A program made the translations under genes and the position numbers. This document shows positions 8,252-16,024 of a stretch of DNA of 47,763 nt, piece by piece; position 1 is the first letter of the stretch, and each line of letters begins with the position of its first letter. The stretch spans positions 1-47,763 of the forward strand of contig DASRFK010000176.1 of assembly GCA_035651635.1 (NCBI GenBank), written 5' to 3'. The notes under the pieces are model-generated. The model saw only the letters and a program-made list of their open reading frames with translations. It was not told the origin of the DNA and did not search any database. The DNA is from JANXQE01 sp035651635. Its GTDB lineage: Bacteria > Verrucomicrobiota > Verrucomicrobiia > Limisphaerales > UBA8199.

Positions 8252-8685
8252 CACAGATCTTCCTTCCCGTACGCTTTTGCGTGCTGAATTACCAATGCCA
8301 CTTTGCCCTCGCGGAGCAGATCCAAAGGTCTCTGTTCTCCCAATGAAAGCCGGTTTAAAAGGAAGTAGCCCATTATGCGCCAGTGGTCGTCGCTGGAAAA
8401 GATCCCCAGGATTTCTTCCACCCCGGGTAATGGCTGTCCATCTCTGAACTGCCAGACAGGGAAGAAAACCTGGGTTCGCTTCTTCCAACCGACCAGGCGA
8501 TGATGACGCCAACGATTCAGCACTGTTTTCTCAGAAACACCCAACAAACGAGCAGCATCGGCACTTGAAACCGCACCACCTTCGGCACGGGCCATCTTCC
8601 TTCGGATCAAACTTCCGCGCGCAATCGCTGCGGCAAGCCGGGGGTCCATTCTTGCGTTTGGAGGCTTTGGTTTCGGCTTTAGCAC
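8248..8685 (-). CDS. HTH protein with MbcA/ParS/Xre-antitoxin-like C-terminus
   Basis: A 145-residue protein. The middle part SADAARLLGVSEKTVLNRWR is a clear HTH recognition segment (residues about 41-60). The C-terminal part ends in RPLDLLREGKVALVIQHA, which resembles the toxin-binding (DUF2384, MbcA/ParS) domain of Xre antitoxins, where an R-P-x-D-L-L motif precedes the last helix. In RES/Xre toxin-antitoxin pairs the toxin gene lies next door; neither neighbour here (75 and 120 residues) looks like a RES toxin. It may therefore be an orphan regulator derived from an antitoxin. The N-terminal 35 residues are basic. Confidence 0.65.
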   Translation of the reverse strand: MLKPKPKPPNARMDPRLAAAIARGSLIRRKMARAEGGAVSSADAARLLGVSEKTVLNRWRHHRLVGWKKRTQVFFPVWQFRDGQPLPGVEEILGIFSSDDHWRIMGYFLLNRLSLGEQRPLDLLREGKVALVIQHAKAYGKEDLW

Positions 8686-8693
8686 GATTCTAA

Positions 8694-9056
8694 TCAGTTG
8701 AGTCTCTTAAAATCATCAGGTTTGTGCAGCGTCGCTTTCTCTCGACTGTGCCCCCGATACAGCCGGTACAATTCCTCCACTAACTCGTCGAGGCGCTGCG
8801 GAGTCGTAAGGCCTTTGGGAAAACAAAAGACCCGGTAACCGTTTTCCTCCGGCCGGTCATAACCCGACCACAACGCAGCTACAACCCAATGCGTTTTATG
8901 GGCGCCGGTTGAGATGACGCACAGATTGGGAGTGTCAGATTTTCGCAAGTCCTGCAGGATTCCAATTGATGACAAGAACAGCCTGCAGTTTACATCGTCG
9001 CTGGACTGAACGATCGCGTTCGCGCTCGCTTCCAGGGTTTTCATGATGGTTTGCAT
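8694..9056 (-). CDS. Hypothetical protein
   Basis: A 120-residue soluble protein of no recognised family. It has alternating strand and helix segments (CRLFLSSIGILQDL, LCVISTGAHKTHWVVAALW, YRVFCFPKGLTTPQRLDELVEELYRLYRG), the look of a small alpha/beta domain with three cysteines. The start at 9056 is the first ATG; another lies four codons later, and neither has a good ribosome binding site. It sits between the HTH/degenerate P-loop gene and the antitoxin-like HTH gene. It was compared with RES toxins and does not fit them. Confidence 0.55.
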   Translation of the reverse strand: MQTIMKTLEASANAIVQSSDDVNCRLFLSSIGILQDLRKSDTPNLCVISTGAHKTHWVVAALWSGYDRPEENGYRVFCFPKGLTTPQRLDELVEELYRLYRGHSREKATLHKPDDFKRLN

Positions 9057-9187
9057 TGTCAAAGTGCTGAGTTGTTGTGAGCGTGTGAATCCATCGCACG
9101 CAGTTCAGGACGCAAGTGTCCTTGAGGTGAGGTTCCCGAAGGGAGAAATTTCCAATCCCTTGGACGCACTTTCTACGCAGGTTAAAT

Positions 9188-10114
9188 TTATTTTTGACCA
9201 CAGCTGAACCGGATGGCTCCGCCGCGTTGGTTGCGATTCAACAGCTTCACAATGCACACGTTGGCGCCGAGGCTCGTCAAATTCTTTTCATTTGGAGCGG
9301 CATTGTCAGCGATGATGACGTGTTTGAGTCGGGCTAGACGAAGGATTTCGTTCCGCGTGTCTGGTAGAGCGCTCCACAGCCCATTTAAGAGAACGAGCGG
9401 GCTTTTTGCTGTCAAAATTCTTGGCCAGGCCTCGTCCACTCTCCGCCGAAGTTCATGGCGCCGTTTGAACATGTCGAAATAAAACACCCCTTCGAGAGGC
9501 ACGAAGTCTTTTGGTCGATGAAAATCAATTCCGACAACGTTTCGATGTTTCAAGTCCATGTCAGAAAAACTGTGCCCAATGGCGGTCAGCAAAAAGGTTC
9601 TATCGCGATCAGTGCCACCGAGGACCAGTGTTAATCCCGATTTCCGTTTAATCCGCGTCGTCAAGTGTTCAGTGGATAATCCGGAGCTCGCAAACCTTGG
9701 GTGTCGAAATGACGGAAACTCTCGACAGTGAGCATCGAGAAAGTTATGCCGCTGCGAGGGCGACAATCGTTCCAACAAAACCATTACCGCAATCAAATGC
9801 GGATGCTCCGAGATCTCAAACCAATGATGGGTCGTGCTAAGGGGCCTGCCAATAAATCCAGCCAATCGCTTAATTGTCATCTTTCCAGGATGGGCTTCTG
9901 AGAGGCGGCCGCGTAAGTCCCTAAAGAGTTCACGGCCAAGAAACGGGTACGCCGGCGCCTTTAAAACACCGGAATCCAAAAACGCCCAATCTCGATCTTG
10001 TTCACGCATGCTTTCGTGTTTGGCCAAAAACTCCGAAAGGCTGTCCAACTGATTGGAATTGTTTTTGCGAAAGGCGATTGGGGCGTTATCCAGAGGGTTA
10101 AAAGCTTTGGTCAA
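9188..10114 (-). CDS. HTH protein with degenerate P-loop domain (paralogue 1)
   Basis: A 308-residue protein with an HTH-type segment near residues 79-115 (MTIKRLAGFIGRPLSTTHHW) followed by an alpha/beta domain. The domain opens with LTLVLGGTDRDRTFLLTAIG, which lines up with a Walker A region but has lost the glycines and has Arg in place of the catalytic Lys. It continues with VVGIDFHRPKDFVP and LVLLNGLWS, where Asn stands at the Walker B acidic position. The gene at 15215-16024 encodes the same architecture. It is probably a transcription factor whose NTPase-like domain no longer hydrolyses ATP. It heads the minus-strand operon and lies just downstream of 22-bp palindromic repeats. Confidence 0.7.
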   Translation of the reverse strand: MTKAFNPLDNAPIAFRKNNSNQLDSLSEFLAKHESMREQDRDWAFLDSGVLKAPAYPFLGRELFRDLRGRLSEAHPGKMTIKRLAGFIGRPLSTTHHWFEISEHPHLIAVMVLLERLSPSQRHNFLDAHCREFPSFRHPRFASSGLSTEHLTTRIKRKSGLTLVLGGTDRDRTFLLTAIGHSFSDMDLKHRNVVGIDFHRPKDFVPLEGVFYFDMFKRRHELRRRVDEAWPRILTAKSPLVLLNGLWSALPDTRNEILRLARLKHVIIADNAAPNEKNLTSLGANVCIVKLLNRNQRGGAIRFSCGQK

Positions 10115-10155
10115 GGAGGGAACCCCAGAAGCGCTCCAGGACGCAGTGTCAGCGG

Positions 10156-10239
10156 CTCAGATATCTGAGGTCAACGGTTCAGATATCTGAGGTCAACGGT
10201 TCAAATATCTAAGGTTCAAATATGCAGATCATATATCTT
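10156..10239. repeat. 22-bp palindromic direct repeats (putative operators)
   Basis: Two identical palindromes TCAGATATCTGA (10157-10168 and 10179-10190) and a near copy TCAAATATCTAA (10201-10212) recur at exactly 22 bases, joined by the spacer GGTCAACGGT. A decayed fourth copy (CAGATCATATATCT) follows. The spacing of about two helical turns puts all sites on one face of the DNA. The array sits between the divergent genes ending at 10114 and starting at 10315, so it is likely a cooperative operator for one or both. Confidence 0.75.
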
Positions 10240-10314
10240 ATGCTACAGTGCAAAAACGGTTTACAAAAAGTAAAACCCTTCACAAAACAAAATGAAGTCT
10301 GGTAACGACCTCCG

Positions 10315-10755
10315 ATGACCTCACGACGATCGCAGAGTGCTGCTGATGAAATTTCCAAGGCGAAACCGCGCAGCCTTAGCTCATTCCTATATCAGAAGCG
10401 AAAAGAGCTTGGGCTTTCGCTGCGTGAAATGGCAGAAAAGCTGGGCGTGAGCCCTGCATTACTGTCGCAGATGGAGTCCGGCATTAGATTCCCGTCCGAT
10501 GAAACCCTGGTCAAAATGGCGCGAAACATGGAGGTCCAACGTCGCGAACTGCGACGATTCAACACCCGCAGTTACCTGGAGGATCTCCGCCACATCATCA
10601 TCGAAAACCCAGATCTGGGGTTTGTTTTATTCGATTTGATTTGTGAGTTCGAAGACGGAAATCTCAAGGTTCAAGATTTAGTGGCAGCTCTTAAAGACTT
10701 TACCAAGCAGCCAAACGCAAAAGCGAAATTTCAGGAGGCAAGAGCTACAGGCTAA
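10315..10755 (+). CDS. XRE-family transcriptional regulator
   Basis: A 146-residue protein with a Cro/CI-type HTH at about residues 23-75: LSSFLYQKRKELGLSLREMA, then AEKLGVSPALLSQMESGIRFP with the typical Q-x-x-S/E-G recognition pattern. The C-terminal half is helical and acidic, probably for dimerisation or ligand sensing. It is transcribed away from the HTH/P-loop operon and starts about 75 bases after the palindromic repeats, so it is the prime candidate to bind them and repress both directions, phage-repressor style. The N-terminal 20 residues are basic and probably disordered. Confidence 0.85.
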   Translation: MTSRRSQSAADEISKAKPRSLSSFLYQKRKELGLSLREMAEKLGVSPALLSQMESGIRFPSDETLVKMARNMEVQRRELRRFNTRSYLEDLRHIIIENPDLGFVLFDLICEFEDGNLKVQDLVAALKDFTKQPNAKAKFQEARATG

Positions 10756-10824
10756 AGGTCAGTGGCTTCCTGAGGGTTTTACCCGATTAGCGTGGTTTCG
10801 CGCCGGAGTGTTTATTATTTAGTG

Positions 10825-10839
10825 AACACTTTAAGTGTT
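10825..10839. promoter_or_regulatory. Inverted repeat next to a possible -10 box
   Basis: AACACTT and AAGTGTT form perfect 7-bp arms around one central base. A TATGAT hexamer at 10851-10856 lies where a -10 box would be if the palindrome covers the -35 region, so this may be an operator for the plus-strand HTH genes that follow. No protein can be assigned to it. Confidence 0.4.
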
Positions 10840-10992
10840 TGTAAATTGATTATGATTTTCTGCACGACTCAAAATGTGTGTGTAAACAGTCTTGCGAGGA
10901 AATACAGCGAGGATCGGCAGGCTCCGCCCCAGCAGCCCCACATGGCTTTTTTGTCCTGCCAGTGACTCAGCAGAACAAGACCTCCGACCATT

Positions 10993-11313
10993 ATGAAGAT
11001 TACCTTTCAGGTTCCACCCGGCACCTCAACAAGCTCGTGCACTGGCCAGGCCACGGCGCGGGACGTCGCAGCGGGAAACACTGAGCAATTGCTCGTGACA
11101 ATCAGCATGATGGCCCGCCTCTGCTCATTGTCTTACAGACAGGTCTGGACGTACATGCGAACGGGATTTTTCCCGTACTATCAGCTGCCCATAAATTGCA
11201 AGCGCCTCTGTCCAGCAGAATGCTTGACGATCATTGCGAGTCATAGAGTGGGCCCGCCGAGGAGAAAGGAGGTGGCCGAGGGAAGGCCGCCCTTTCCCAA
11301 TCCGCGCGCCTGA
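10993..11313 (+). CDS. Small HTH (excisionase-like) protein A
   Basis: A 106-residue ORF whose centre, LVTISMMARLCSLSYRQVWTY, followed by TGFFPYYQLPINCKRLCPAECL, has the layout of an excisionase-type winged HTH. The start is uncertain: no ribosome binding site precedes 10993, and an in-frame ATG at about 11107 would leave only the HTH. The 3' end overlaps the next HTH ORF in another frame. It lies in the leader of the recombinase gene, the usual place for a directionality factor. Weak hypothetical call. Confidence 0.5.
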   Translation: MKITFQVPPGTSTSSCTGQATARDVAAGNTEQLLVTISMMARLCSLSYRQVWTYMRTGFFPYYQLPINCKRLCPAECLTIIASHRVGPPRRKEVAEGRPPFPNPRA

Positions 11314-11347
11314 AGCTCGTTCCCAAAAGGCAGAGCTGACAAAGAAG

Positions 11348-11506
11348 ATGATCGCAATGAGGTACTCGGTTTCCACCAGGCAGATCGATATTTGGCGGAA
11401 AGCCGGGATCCTTCCCTCTCGGAAGAAATCCGGTTGTTGGTTCTTCAGCGTGTCCGACTGCGATACCGCGATTCTAAAATATCGCCGGCCTGAACCTAAG
11501 GAATGA
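11348..11506 (+). CDS. Small HTH (excisionase-like) protein B
   Basis: The recognisable part is a 52-residue HTH: MIAMRYSVSTRQIDIWRKAG followed by ILPSRKKSGCWFFSVSDCD, again the excisionase layout. The frame is open back to 11234, but those upstream codons are antiphase to protein A and do not look like protein. No ribosome binding site supports the ATG at 11348. It could be the second half of a protein A/B fusion split by a frameshift, or an independent tandem copy. The recombinase gene follows after about 90 bases. Confidence 0.45.
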   Translation: MIAMRYSVSTRQIDIWRKAGILPSRKKSGCWFFSVSDCDTAILKYRRPEPKE

Positions 11507-11599
11507 CACACTTGCTTCGCCTTCAGCGCTTAAACAAAAAGGGTTCGAGATGGAAATCAAACGAGAACCTGAAGCCTGATTGTCATACGGGAGTTTATC

Positions 11600-13501
11600 A
11601 TGAACTTGGAAGATAACGGAAGCGACCAACAGCCAAAACGAAACCGCTCTTCAAAGCTGCTCGAAGGCCCTAACCTCTTTATTCGAGAGTACACTAATAA
11701 GAGTGGCTCCGTCTCGTATCGCATCGAAGGCAGCCTACCCGTCGACACGGTCGAGCATCCAGCGGGACGTGTTCGCGAAAACTTCAATAATTTGGAAGAG
11801 GCGCGAGACAGAATGAACCTGCTGGAGGATTTGGTAAAGAACATCAAGGTGGTGGACACTATCACCCGGGTGGCAACACGGTTGACCGCCGACCAGGTAA
11901 AAACAGCGGAGTCGGCGATCCATGAGTTGGGGGATCTTCCCGCCGAGAACCTCGTTACGGCTGTCCGATCTTGGAAGAAGCATCGTGTGGGAACGGATCC
12001 CACAATGACGCTGCGACAGGCCTTGGCTTCCTGCATCGTTTCGAAGCGGGGAGCGGGAAGAGTCGTGGGCACGATTAGAGGGTATCCAATCGCAGTCGAG
12101 TCTTTTCTGCGAAGGCACGGAACAGGCACCGGCCAAGTCGACGAGTTCGGGTGCGAAATATCGGATATTCGTATCGCCTACATCACGCGCCAACAGATCA
12201 AAGAATGGGTGGAAGCGTTCCCGGTGAGATATACTGGAATCTCTCACATGCGCCGCCTATCAGCAGTTCTGGGCTGGTGCGTAAACAACGGGAAGCTTGC
12301 GACCAATCCCGCCATTGGGGTTCCTCTTGAGGAGGTATCGAAGGTGCCGAGGGTAATCCACATTCTCGAGAATTGGCGATGCCAGGCCATGCTGAACAAG
12401 GCCGCAGTGTACAAGAATGGAATTGTGTTGCCCTATTTGGTGGTCTGCTTATTCGGCGCGGTGCGTTTGGAAGAGGCGCCCAGAATCCAGCTGGAGGACG
12501 TTAACCTAGAAAAGAAGTTCATTCGGCTGGTTCACACAAAAACCCGCCTGCAGCGCATCGTTCAGCTTTCGGAGAACGCGGCGGAGATGTTGCGGGTGTA
12601 CTGGAAAGACCGCAGAGGGACTTTCAAGCCTCAGAATCTGCGGCGCTGCCTGGCCGTCATAAAGGCCGCGGCAGGTTATCGCGATGCTGCATGCCCGAAA
12701 CAGGAACGGCCCGAAGGGTGGGAGAATTTCCCAACCATGCCCAAGAATGTGCTGAGGCACACCGGCCTCTCGCACAAAATGGCTGCGACGGATGACGTTC
12801 TTGAAACGACCCGTTGGGGGGGCAATTCGCCAGACACTTTCTACGAGTTTTACTACGGATTGGTTGACGATGCCACATCCGCGCAGTTCTGGTCCATGCG
12901 CGCAGAACCCATATTCCATGACCCCGAGCTGATTGAACGGATCCACAAACAACTTGTGGAGTGGGACCTGCTCAAACAGGAGGAGCCCGTGCCTTCCGCT
13001 CCGCCAGTCCCAGTTCTCCACTACCAGCACCTATGGCGAAGAGACGAGCTGTTGTCCCTCGCCCCCGAACAGATCTCGGCCCTCGTCTCAGAGCTCGGCA
13101 TTCCCCGCCTAGCCGCCGAGTGCAATTGCTCTGTGGAAGTACTCGCCCGCTTCTGTCGGAAGAATGGTGCCGATATCAGCAACGGCATGAACGCAATAGA
13201 AAGCGGGGCCTCCCCAGAAACCAGAGCGCTTCGGTACCGGGTGTTCGTGTCCGAACCAATTCCCCCTGCCCCACGGACAGAATTGGGCTACATTGATTGG
13301 GGGAAAATTAGCGATGAGCAGTTCTATGATTGGCTCTGGACCTGGCCGAAGCAGCAGATCGCCGACGCCTGGGGTGTCATATATAACACCATTCGCAAGC
13401 AGGCCAAAAAGCGCAAGCTCCCGACTCCAAGCTGGCCATTCTGGAATGCCGTAGCCAGAGGACTAAGGCCAGAAAAGCCCCCATTCCTCAAGGCTGCTTG
13501 A
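11600..13501 (+). CDS. Atypical tyrosine recombinase with C-terminal extension
   Basis: A 633-residue protein. Residues about 165-265 resemble a core-binding domain and 265-430 a tyrosine recombinase catalytic domain. Arg289 sits in FGAVRLEEAP (box I Arg). KNVLRH holds the box II Arg386-His387, but Asn383 replaces the usual His. The normally conserved LGH is WGG, and the tyrosine nucleophile candidates lie in TFYEFYYG (Y415, Y418 or Y419). These substitutions suggest reduced or altered chemistry. About 200 further residues include a C-terminal HTH-like segment (WPKQQIADAWGVIYNTIRKQ). GGGAG precedes the ATG. It is probably the integrase of the accessory block, or a DNA-binding derivative. Confidence 0.75.
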   Translation: MNLEDNGSDQQPKRNRSSKLLEGPNLFIREYTNKSGSVSYRIEGSLPVDTVEHPAGRVRENFNNLEEARDRMNLLEDLVKNIKVVDTITRVATRLTADQVKTAESAIHELGDLPAENLVTAVRSWKKHRVGTDPTMTLRQALASCIVSKRGAGRVVGTIRGYPIAVESFLRRHGTGTGQVDEFGCEISDIRIAYITRQQIKEWVEAFPVRYTGISHMRRLSAVLGWCVNNGKLATNPAIGVPLEEVSKVPRVIHILENWRCQAMLNKAAVYKNGIVLPYLVVCLFGAVRLEEAPRIQLEDVNLEKKFIRLVHTKTRLQRIVQLSENAAEMLRVYWKDRRGTFKPQNLRRCLAVIKAAAGYRDAACPKQERPEGWENFPTMPKNVLRHTGLSHKMAATDDVLETTRWGGNSPDTFYEFYYGLVDDATSAQFWSMRAEPIFHDPELIERIHKQLVEWDLLKQEEPVPSAPPVPVLHYQHLWRRDELLSLAPEQISALVSELGIPRLAAECNCSVEVLARFCRKNGADISNGMNAIESGASPETRALRYRVFVSEPIPPAPRTELGYIDWGKISDEQFYDWLWTWPKQQIADAWGVIYNTIRKQAKKRKLPTPSWPFWNAVARGLRPEKPPFLKAA

Positions 13502-13971
13502 AGAACGCGCAATGCAAAGAAATCATATATTTTCACCTGCAACTCGCTCAACGGCTTGTTGATGGCATCGGCGCCCGAGAAATACCGCGAGCTCGATCCA
13601 CTTGTCGGCCACCAGAGGACGTGGCAGGGGTAATCCCTGCAGGCAAAAAAGTTGCCAACAGTTGCCAAAACGGCTCGAGTTGCCAAGAGCGGTTGCCCGG
13701 AAGTGTTCATCTCGAATAGGTCGATTAGCATGTCGTTGCACCCCTTTACATTTGAGGAACAGCGTTGCAGTTGGTCTAGTGACGTTTTCAGCGACATAAG
13801 TAATTGCGAACGTTCATCTTGCGTCGGCGATTTACGAGGAGTGAACAGCTCATTACGAAAGCACTGCGCTTAGGGTTCAAACTGCAGAAATCAGCCAAAA
13901 TAGCACCTCCGCGAAGGACCATCGTGCGGTTGCCTAAAATGGCTGCCTAAGCCGCAAGTCAGCATCTGGGT
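13502..13971. other. 470-base gap with short direct and inverted repeats
   Basis: I see no convincing gene here. Three copies of GTTGCCAA lie at 13651-13658, 13661-13668 and 13679-13686, with a related GGTTGCC just beyond and again near 13927. An inverted repeat GCAGGG/CCCTGC (13624-13629 and 13635-13640) precedes them. Repeats of this kind next to a recombinase gene could be arm-type binding sites or part of an attachment site. A 157-codon minus-strand frame crosses the region but runs deep into the recombinase gene and looks spurious. Confidence 0.4.
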
Positions 13972-14316
13972 TTACGAGACAGGCTGCGAATCTATTCCGG
14001 GTGCAATGACGCCGGCGCGAACGGGCCGGATGGAGGTCAACTTAGAGCGAGGATCAACACGGACCTGCTTGCGAGTCTGAAAATTGGCGAGGACCTGGCT
14101 GGGAGTAAACCACACTCGCCGCCCAATGCGGGTGAATGGAATGGCGCGGCGCTTCTGCTGCGTTCTCAACCATCGGAGCGTCGGCCGGCTGGATTCTTCC
14201 CAGAGGAGTTCCAAGAGTCGCTCGGCCGAAACCATCTGGTCCATTTCATTCAGACACCACGCTGGCGAAACCGGGGCGGGTTGATGTTGGTTGGGATTGT
14301 TGGTGGGTGGAGTCAT
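13972..14316 (-). CDS. Excisionase-type HTH protein
   Basis: A 114-residue protein. The segment SAERLLELLWEESSRPTLRW followed by RAIPFTRIGRRVWFTPSQVL is an excisionase/MerR-like winged HTH, closely similar in layout to the one at 7106-7414 (IPFTRIGRRVWF versus PVYKIGRAVRF). The first 25 residues are proline- and asparagine-rich. The start at 14316 was chosen because it follows AGGAAAA; an upstream frame opening exists without support. It lies about 110 bases downstream of the sigma-like gene in the same direction. Confidence 0.7.
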   Translation of the reverse strand: MTPPTNNPNQHQPAPVSPAWCLNEMDQMVSAERLLELLWEESSRPTLRWLRTQQKRRAIPFTRIGRRVWFTPSQVLANFQTRKQVRVDPRSKLTSIRPVRAGVIAPGIDSQPVS

Positions 14317-14429
14317 AAACTCGATTTTTCCTGTTAGATGTTGAATTGAAATAATTGTGCCTTCCCCGGATTGGGGCATTCCGTCTCTTATTACCAGAGC
14401 GCATGCTTGATGCTTTTTGTCCCCCTGGT

Positions 14430-15098
14430 TTAGAGGCTCAGGGTTTCACCAAGTTCACAGAGGACTTCCTTGGACAACTCTCGAATGTGCTTGCGGAGTC
14501 GGCGCTTCGGGATTGGGACGGGGATTCTATCGGACCAAGGACAAACTCCCTGCCAAGCTGCGATCATACACCGGAGCTTGGGCGGAGCTTTTAGCCGGAG
14601 GCGAGCGAAGAACTCACGCCGGAAATCTTCCCAGGCAACATCGACGTCGTGCCTCGCCGGCGTGCTCAGCGGAATGAAGTAATGCTCACCGTCTTCCTGT
14701 CGTCCAGCCTCTAGCGAGATGAGTTTAAAACCCCGTTTGCGCCTCCGGCATTCCGTGGCAACCAGCGAATTGACTACTCCCTTTAGGTAATCCAAGAAAG
14801 TGCGTTGCGTCTGGAGATCGGATGGACGAGGGTGGCGCCCCTGGTACCGTCCACGGACTCTCGTTTTCAAGCCTGCCAGAACGGCGCGCAGTGCTTCTTG
14901 GGCAAGGTCGGGTCCAAAGCCGGAGTCTAAGCCGACCCGAGCAAGCCGATGCACGGCGAAATCCCGAAGCTCTGCCAAGTTTTCAGAGGTGAGTTCGTCG
15001 AAGAACCGCCGGCATTGCCGCTGCGTTCGACGAGACAATTCCGTGTTATTCGGCTCAACAACCGAATCTTTCGTTTCCAACGTGCATTTGAAGCCCAT
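14430..15098 (-). CDS. Sigma-70-like protein
   Basis: A 222-residue protein with the outline of an ECF-type sigma factor: an N-terminal helical segment, then PDLAQEALRAVLAGL and RTFLDYLKGVVNSLVATECR, which resemble sigma region 2 helices, and a C-terminal IPKRRLRKHIRELSKEVL in the position of a region 4 HTH. The match is in pattern, not in strongly conserved residues. An alternative TTG start at 15218 would overlap the upstream stop (TTGA) and give 40 extra residues that do not resemble sigma sequence; coupling makes it possible, so the start is open. No anti-sigma gene is adjacent. Confidence 0.6.
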   Translation of the reverse strand: MGFKCTLETKDSVVEPNNTELSRRTQRQCRRFFDELTSENLAELRDFAVHRLARVGLDSGFGPDLAQEALRAVLAGLKTRVRGRYQGRHPRPSDLQTQRTFLDYLKGVVNSLVATECRRRKRGFKLISLEAGRQEDGEHYFIPLSTPARHDVDVAWEDFRREFFARLRLKAPPKLRCMIAAWQGVCPWSDRIPVPIPKRRLRKHIRELSKEVLCELGETLSL

Positions 15099-15214
15099 GG
15101 TGGGCGTTCTAATGCAAAGAGATGCACGGTCACGACCTTTCCCAAAAGGGCTGGTTTCATCCGCCTGCCGGATTTTTTCACGCTGAGGCGGATTGTATTC
15201 AACGGTCCAGAGCG

Positions 15215-16024
15215 TCAAGTAATGCGCACTTCCACGCGGATCCGGTCCGGCTGGTTTTTATCAGGCGATATTGTGATGTGGCGCACACCGCCATCCGCCG
15301 TCAGGGATTGGTGCAATTTAGCATCTGCAATAATCACGTGGCAGCGCGATGTCAACTTACTGACTGTTTCCAGGAGCTTTGGGACGCACGATCGGATCCC
15401 GTTGAACATAACGACGGCCCCATCGCTGGACTCGATTGCCGGCCAAATCTCGTCCAGCGCTTTCCGGACGTGTTCCGGTTTGAGGCGGTTGTTCAGGTAA
15501 ACAAGCCCAGGCACCGGAACGAACCAATCTGGCGCGTGCAGATCGATTCCTATCACTTCACGCGGGCATCTCGAATCCAAGGTCACGTGGCGGCCGAGTG
15601 CAGTCGCGACGAATGTGACCAAGGCATCCTTCTCACCTTCCACAAACGTAAGTCCCTTCACCTCCGACATAATAGTCCGCAGGTAACTCGTAGCGACAGG
15701 GTCATGCGCGAGGGTTGGATGGTCGATCTGAGGGCAAGTCCGGCCGAAAGGCGGTTTGCCCAATGCCGCATAACGCTTTGCCTCCGGGACAAGCTCAAGC
15801 AGGCGGAGCAGAGTTTCAGATGAAGGCTCCCCTTCCCCGTTGAACCAATTGCATAGCGTGCTCTTCGGCTGATTTGTCAACCGGGATAAATCTTCAAAGG
15901 TTAATGTTTGTTGCCACTCACCTTCAATCAGCGCACGCAAGCGTCGGATCAGCAGACAGGAACGGCGCAGTCCGGAGCCATTTCCGTCCGCTCGCAAGGC
16001 ATTGACCATCGCTGGATTTGTCAT
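15215..16024 (-). CDS. HTH protein with degenerate P-loop domain (paralogue 2)
   Basis: A 269-residue protein with the same architecture as the one at 9188-10114. An HTH (LTFEDLSRLTNQPKSTLCNW) is followed by a HP-rich linker and an alpha/beta domain opening with LTFVEGEKDALVTFVATALG, where the P-loop glycines and lysine are gone. Shared downstream blocks include VIGIDLHAPDWFVPVPGL (versus VVGIDFHRPKDFVPLEGV), ALDEIWPAI (versus RVDEAWPRI), VMFNG (versus LLNG) and CHVIIADA (versus KHVIIADN). The two are clearly homologous but diverged. This gene heads the second minus-strand operon, directly before the sigma-like gene. It is probably a non-hydrolysing regulatory protein. Confidence 0.7.
   Translation of the reverse strand: MTNPAMVNALRADGNGSGLRRSCLLIRRLRALIEGEWQQTLTFEDLSRLTNQPKSTLCNWFNGEGEPSSETLLRLLELVPEAKRYAALGKPPFGRTCPQIDHPTLAHDPVATSYLRTIMSEVKGLTFVEGEKDALVTFVATALGRHVTLDSRCPREVIGIDLHAPDWFVPVPGLVYLNNRLKPEHVRKALDEIWPAIESSDGAVVMFNGIRSCVPKLLETVSKLTSRCHVIIADAKLHQSLTADGGVRHITISPDKNQPDRIRVEVRIT

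Noticed and set aside
8248..9056. RES/Xre-type toxin-antitoxin pair
   Set aside because: The HTH protein has an antitoxin-like C-terminus, but neither neighbour has the Arg-Glu-Ser layout of a RES toxin.
10156..10239. Short CRISPR-like array
   Set aside because: The repeats are palindromic operators at 22-base period with identical spacers and no cas genes are present.
13324..13797. 157-codon minus-strand frame at the end of the recombinase gene
   Set aside because: It overlaps 178 bases of the recombinase gene antisense, has no ribosome binding site and no recognisable domain; most likely a chance open frame.
14430..16024. Sigma/anti-sigma pair
   Set aside because: The gene upstream of the sigma-like gene is a HTH/degenerate P-loop protein without TM helix or zinc-binding anti-sigma motif.
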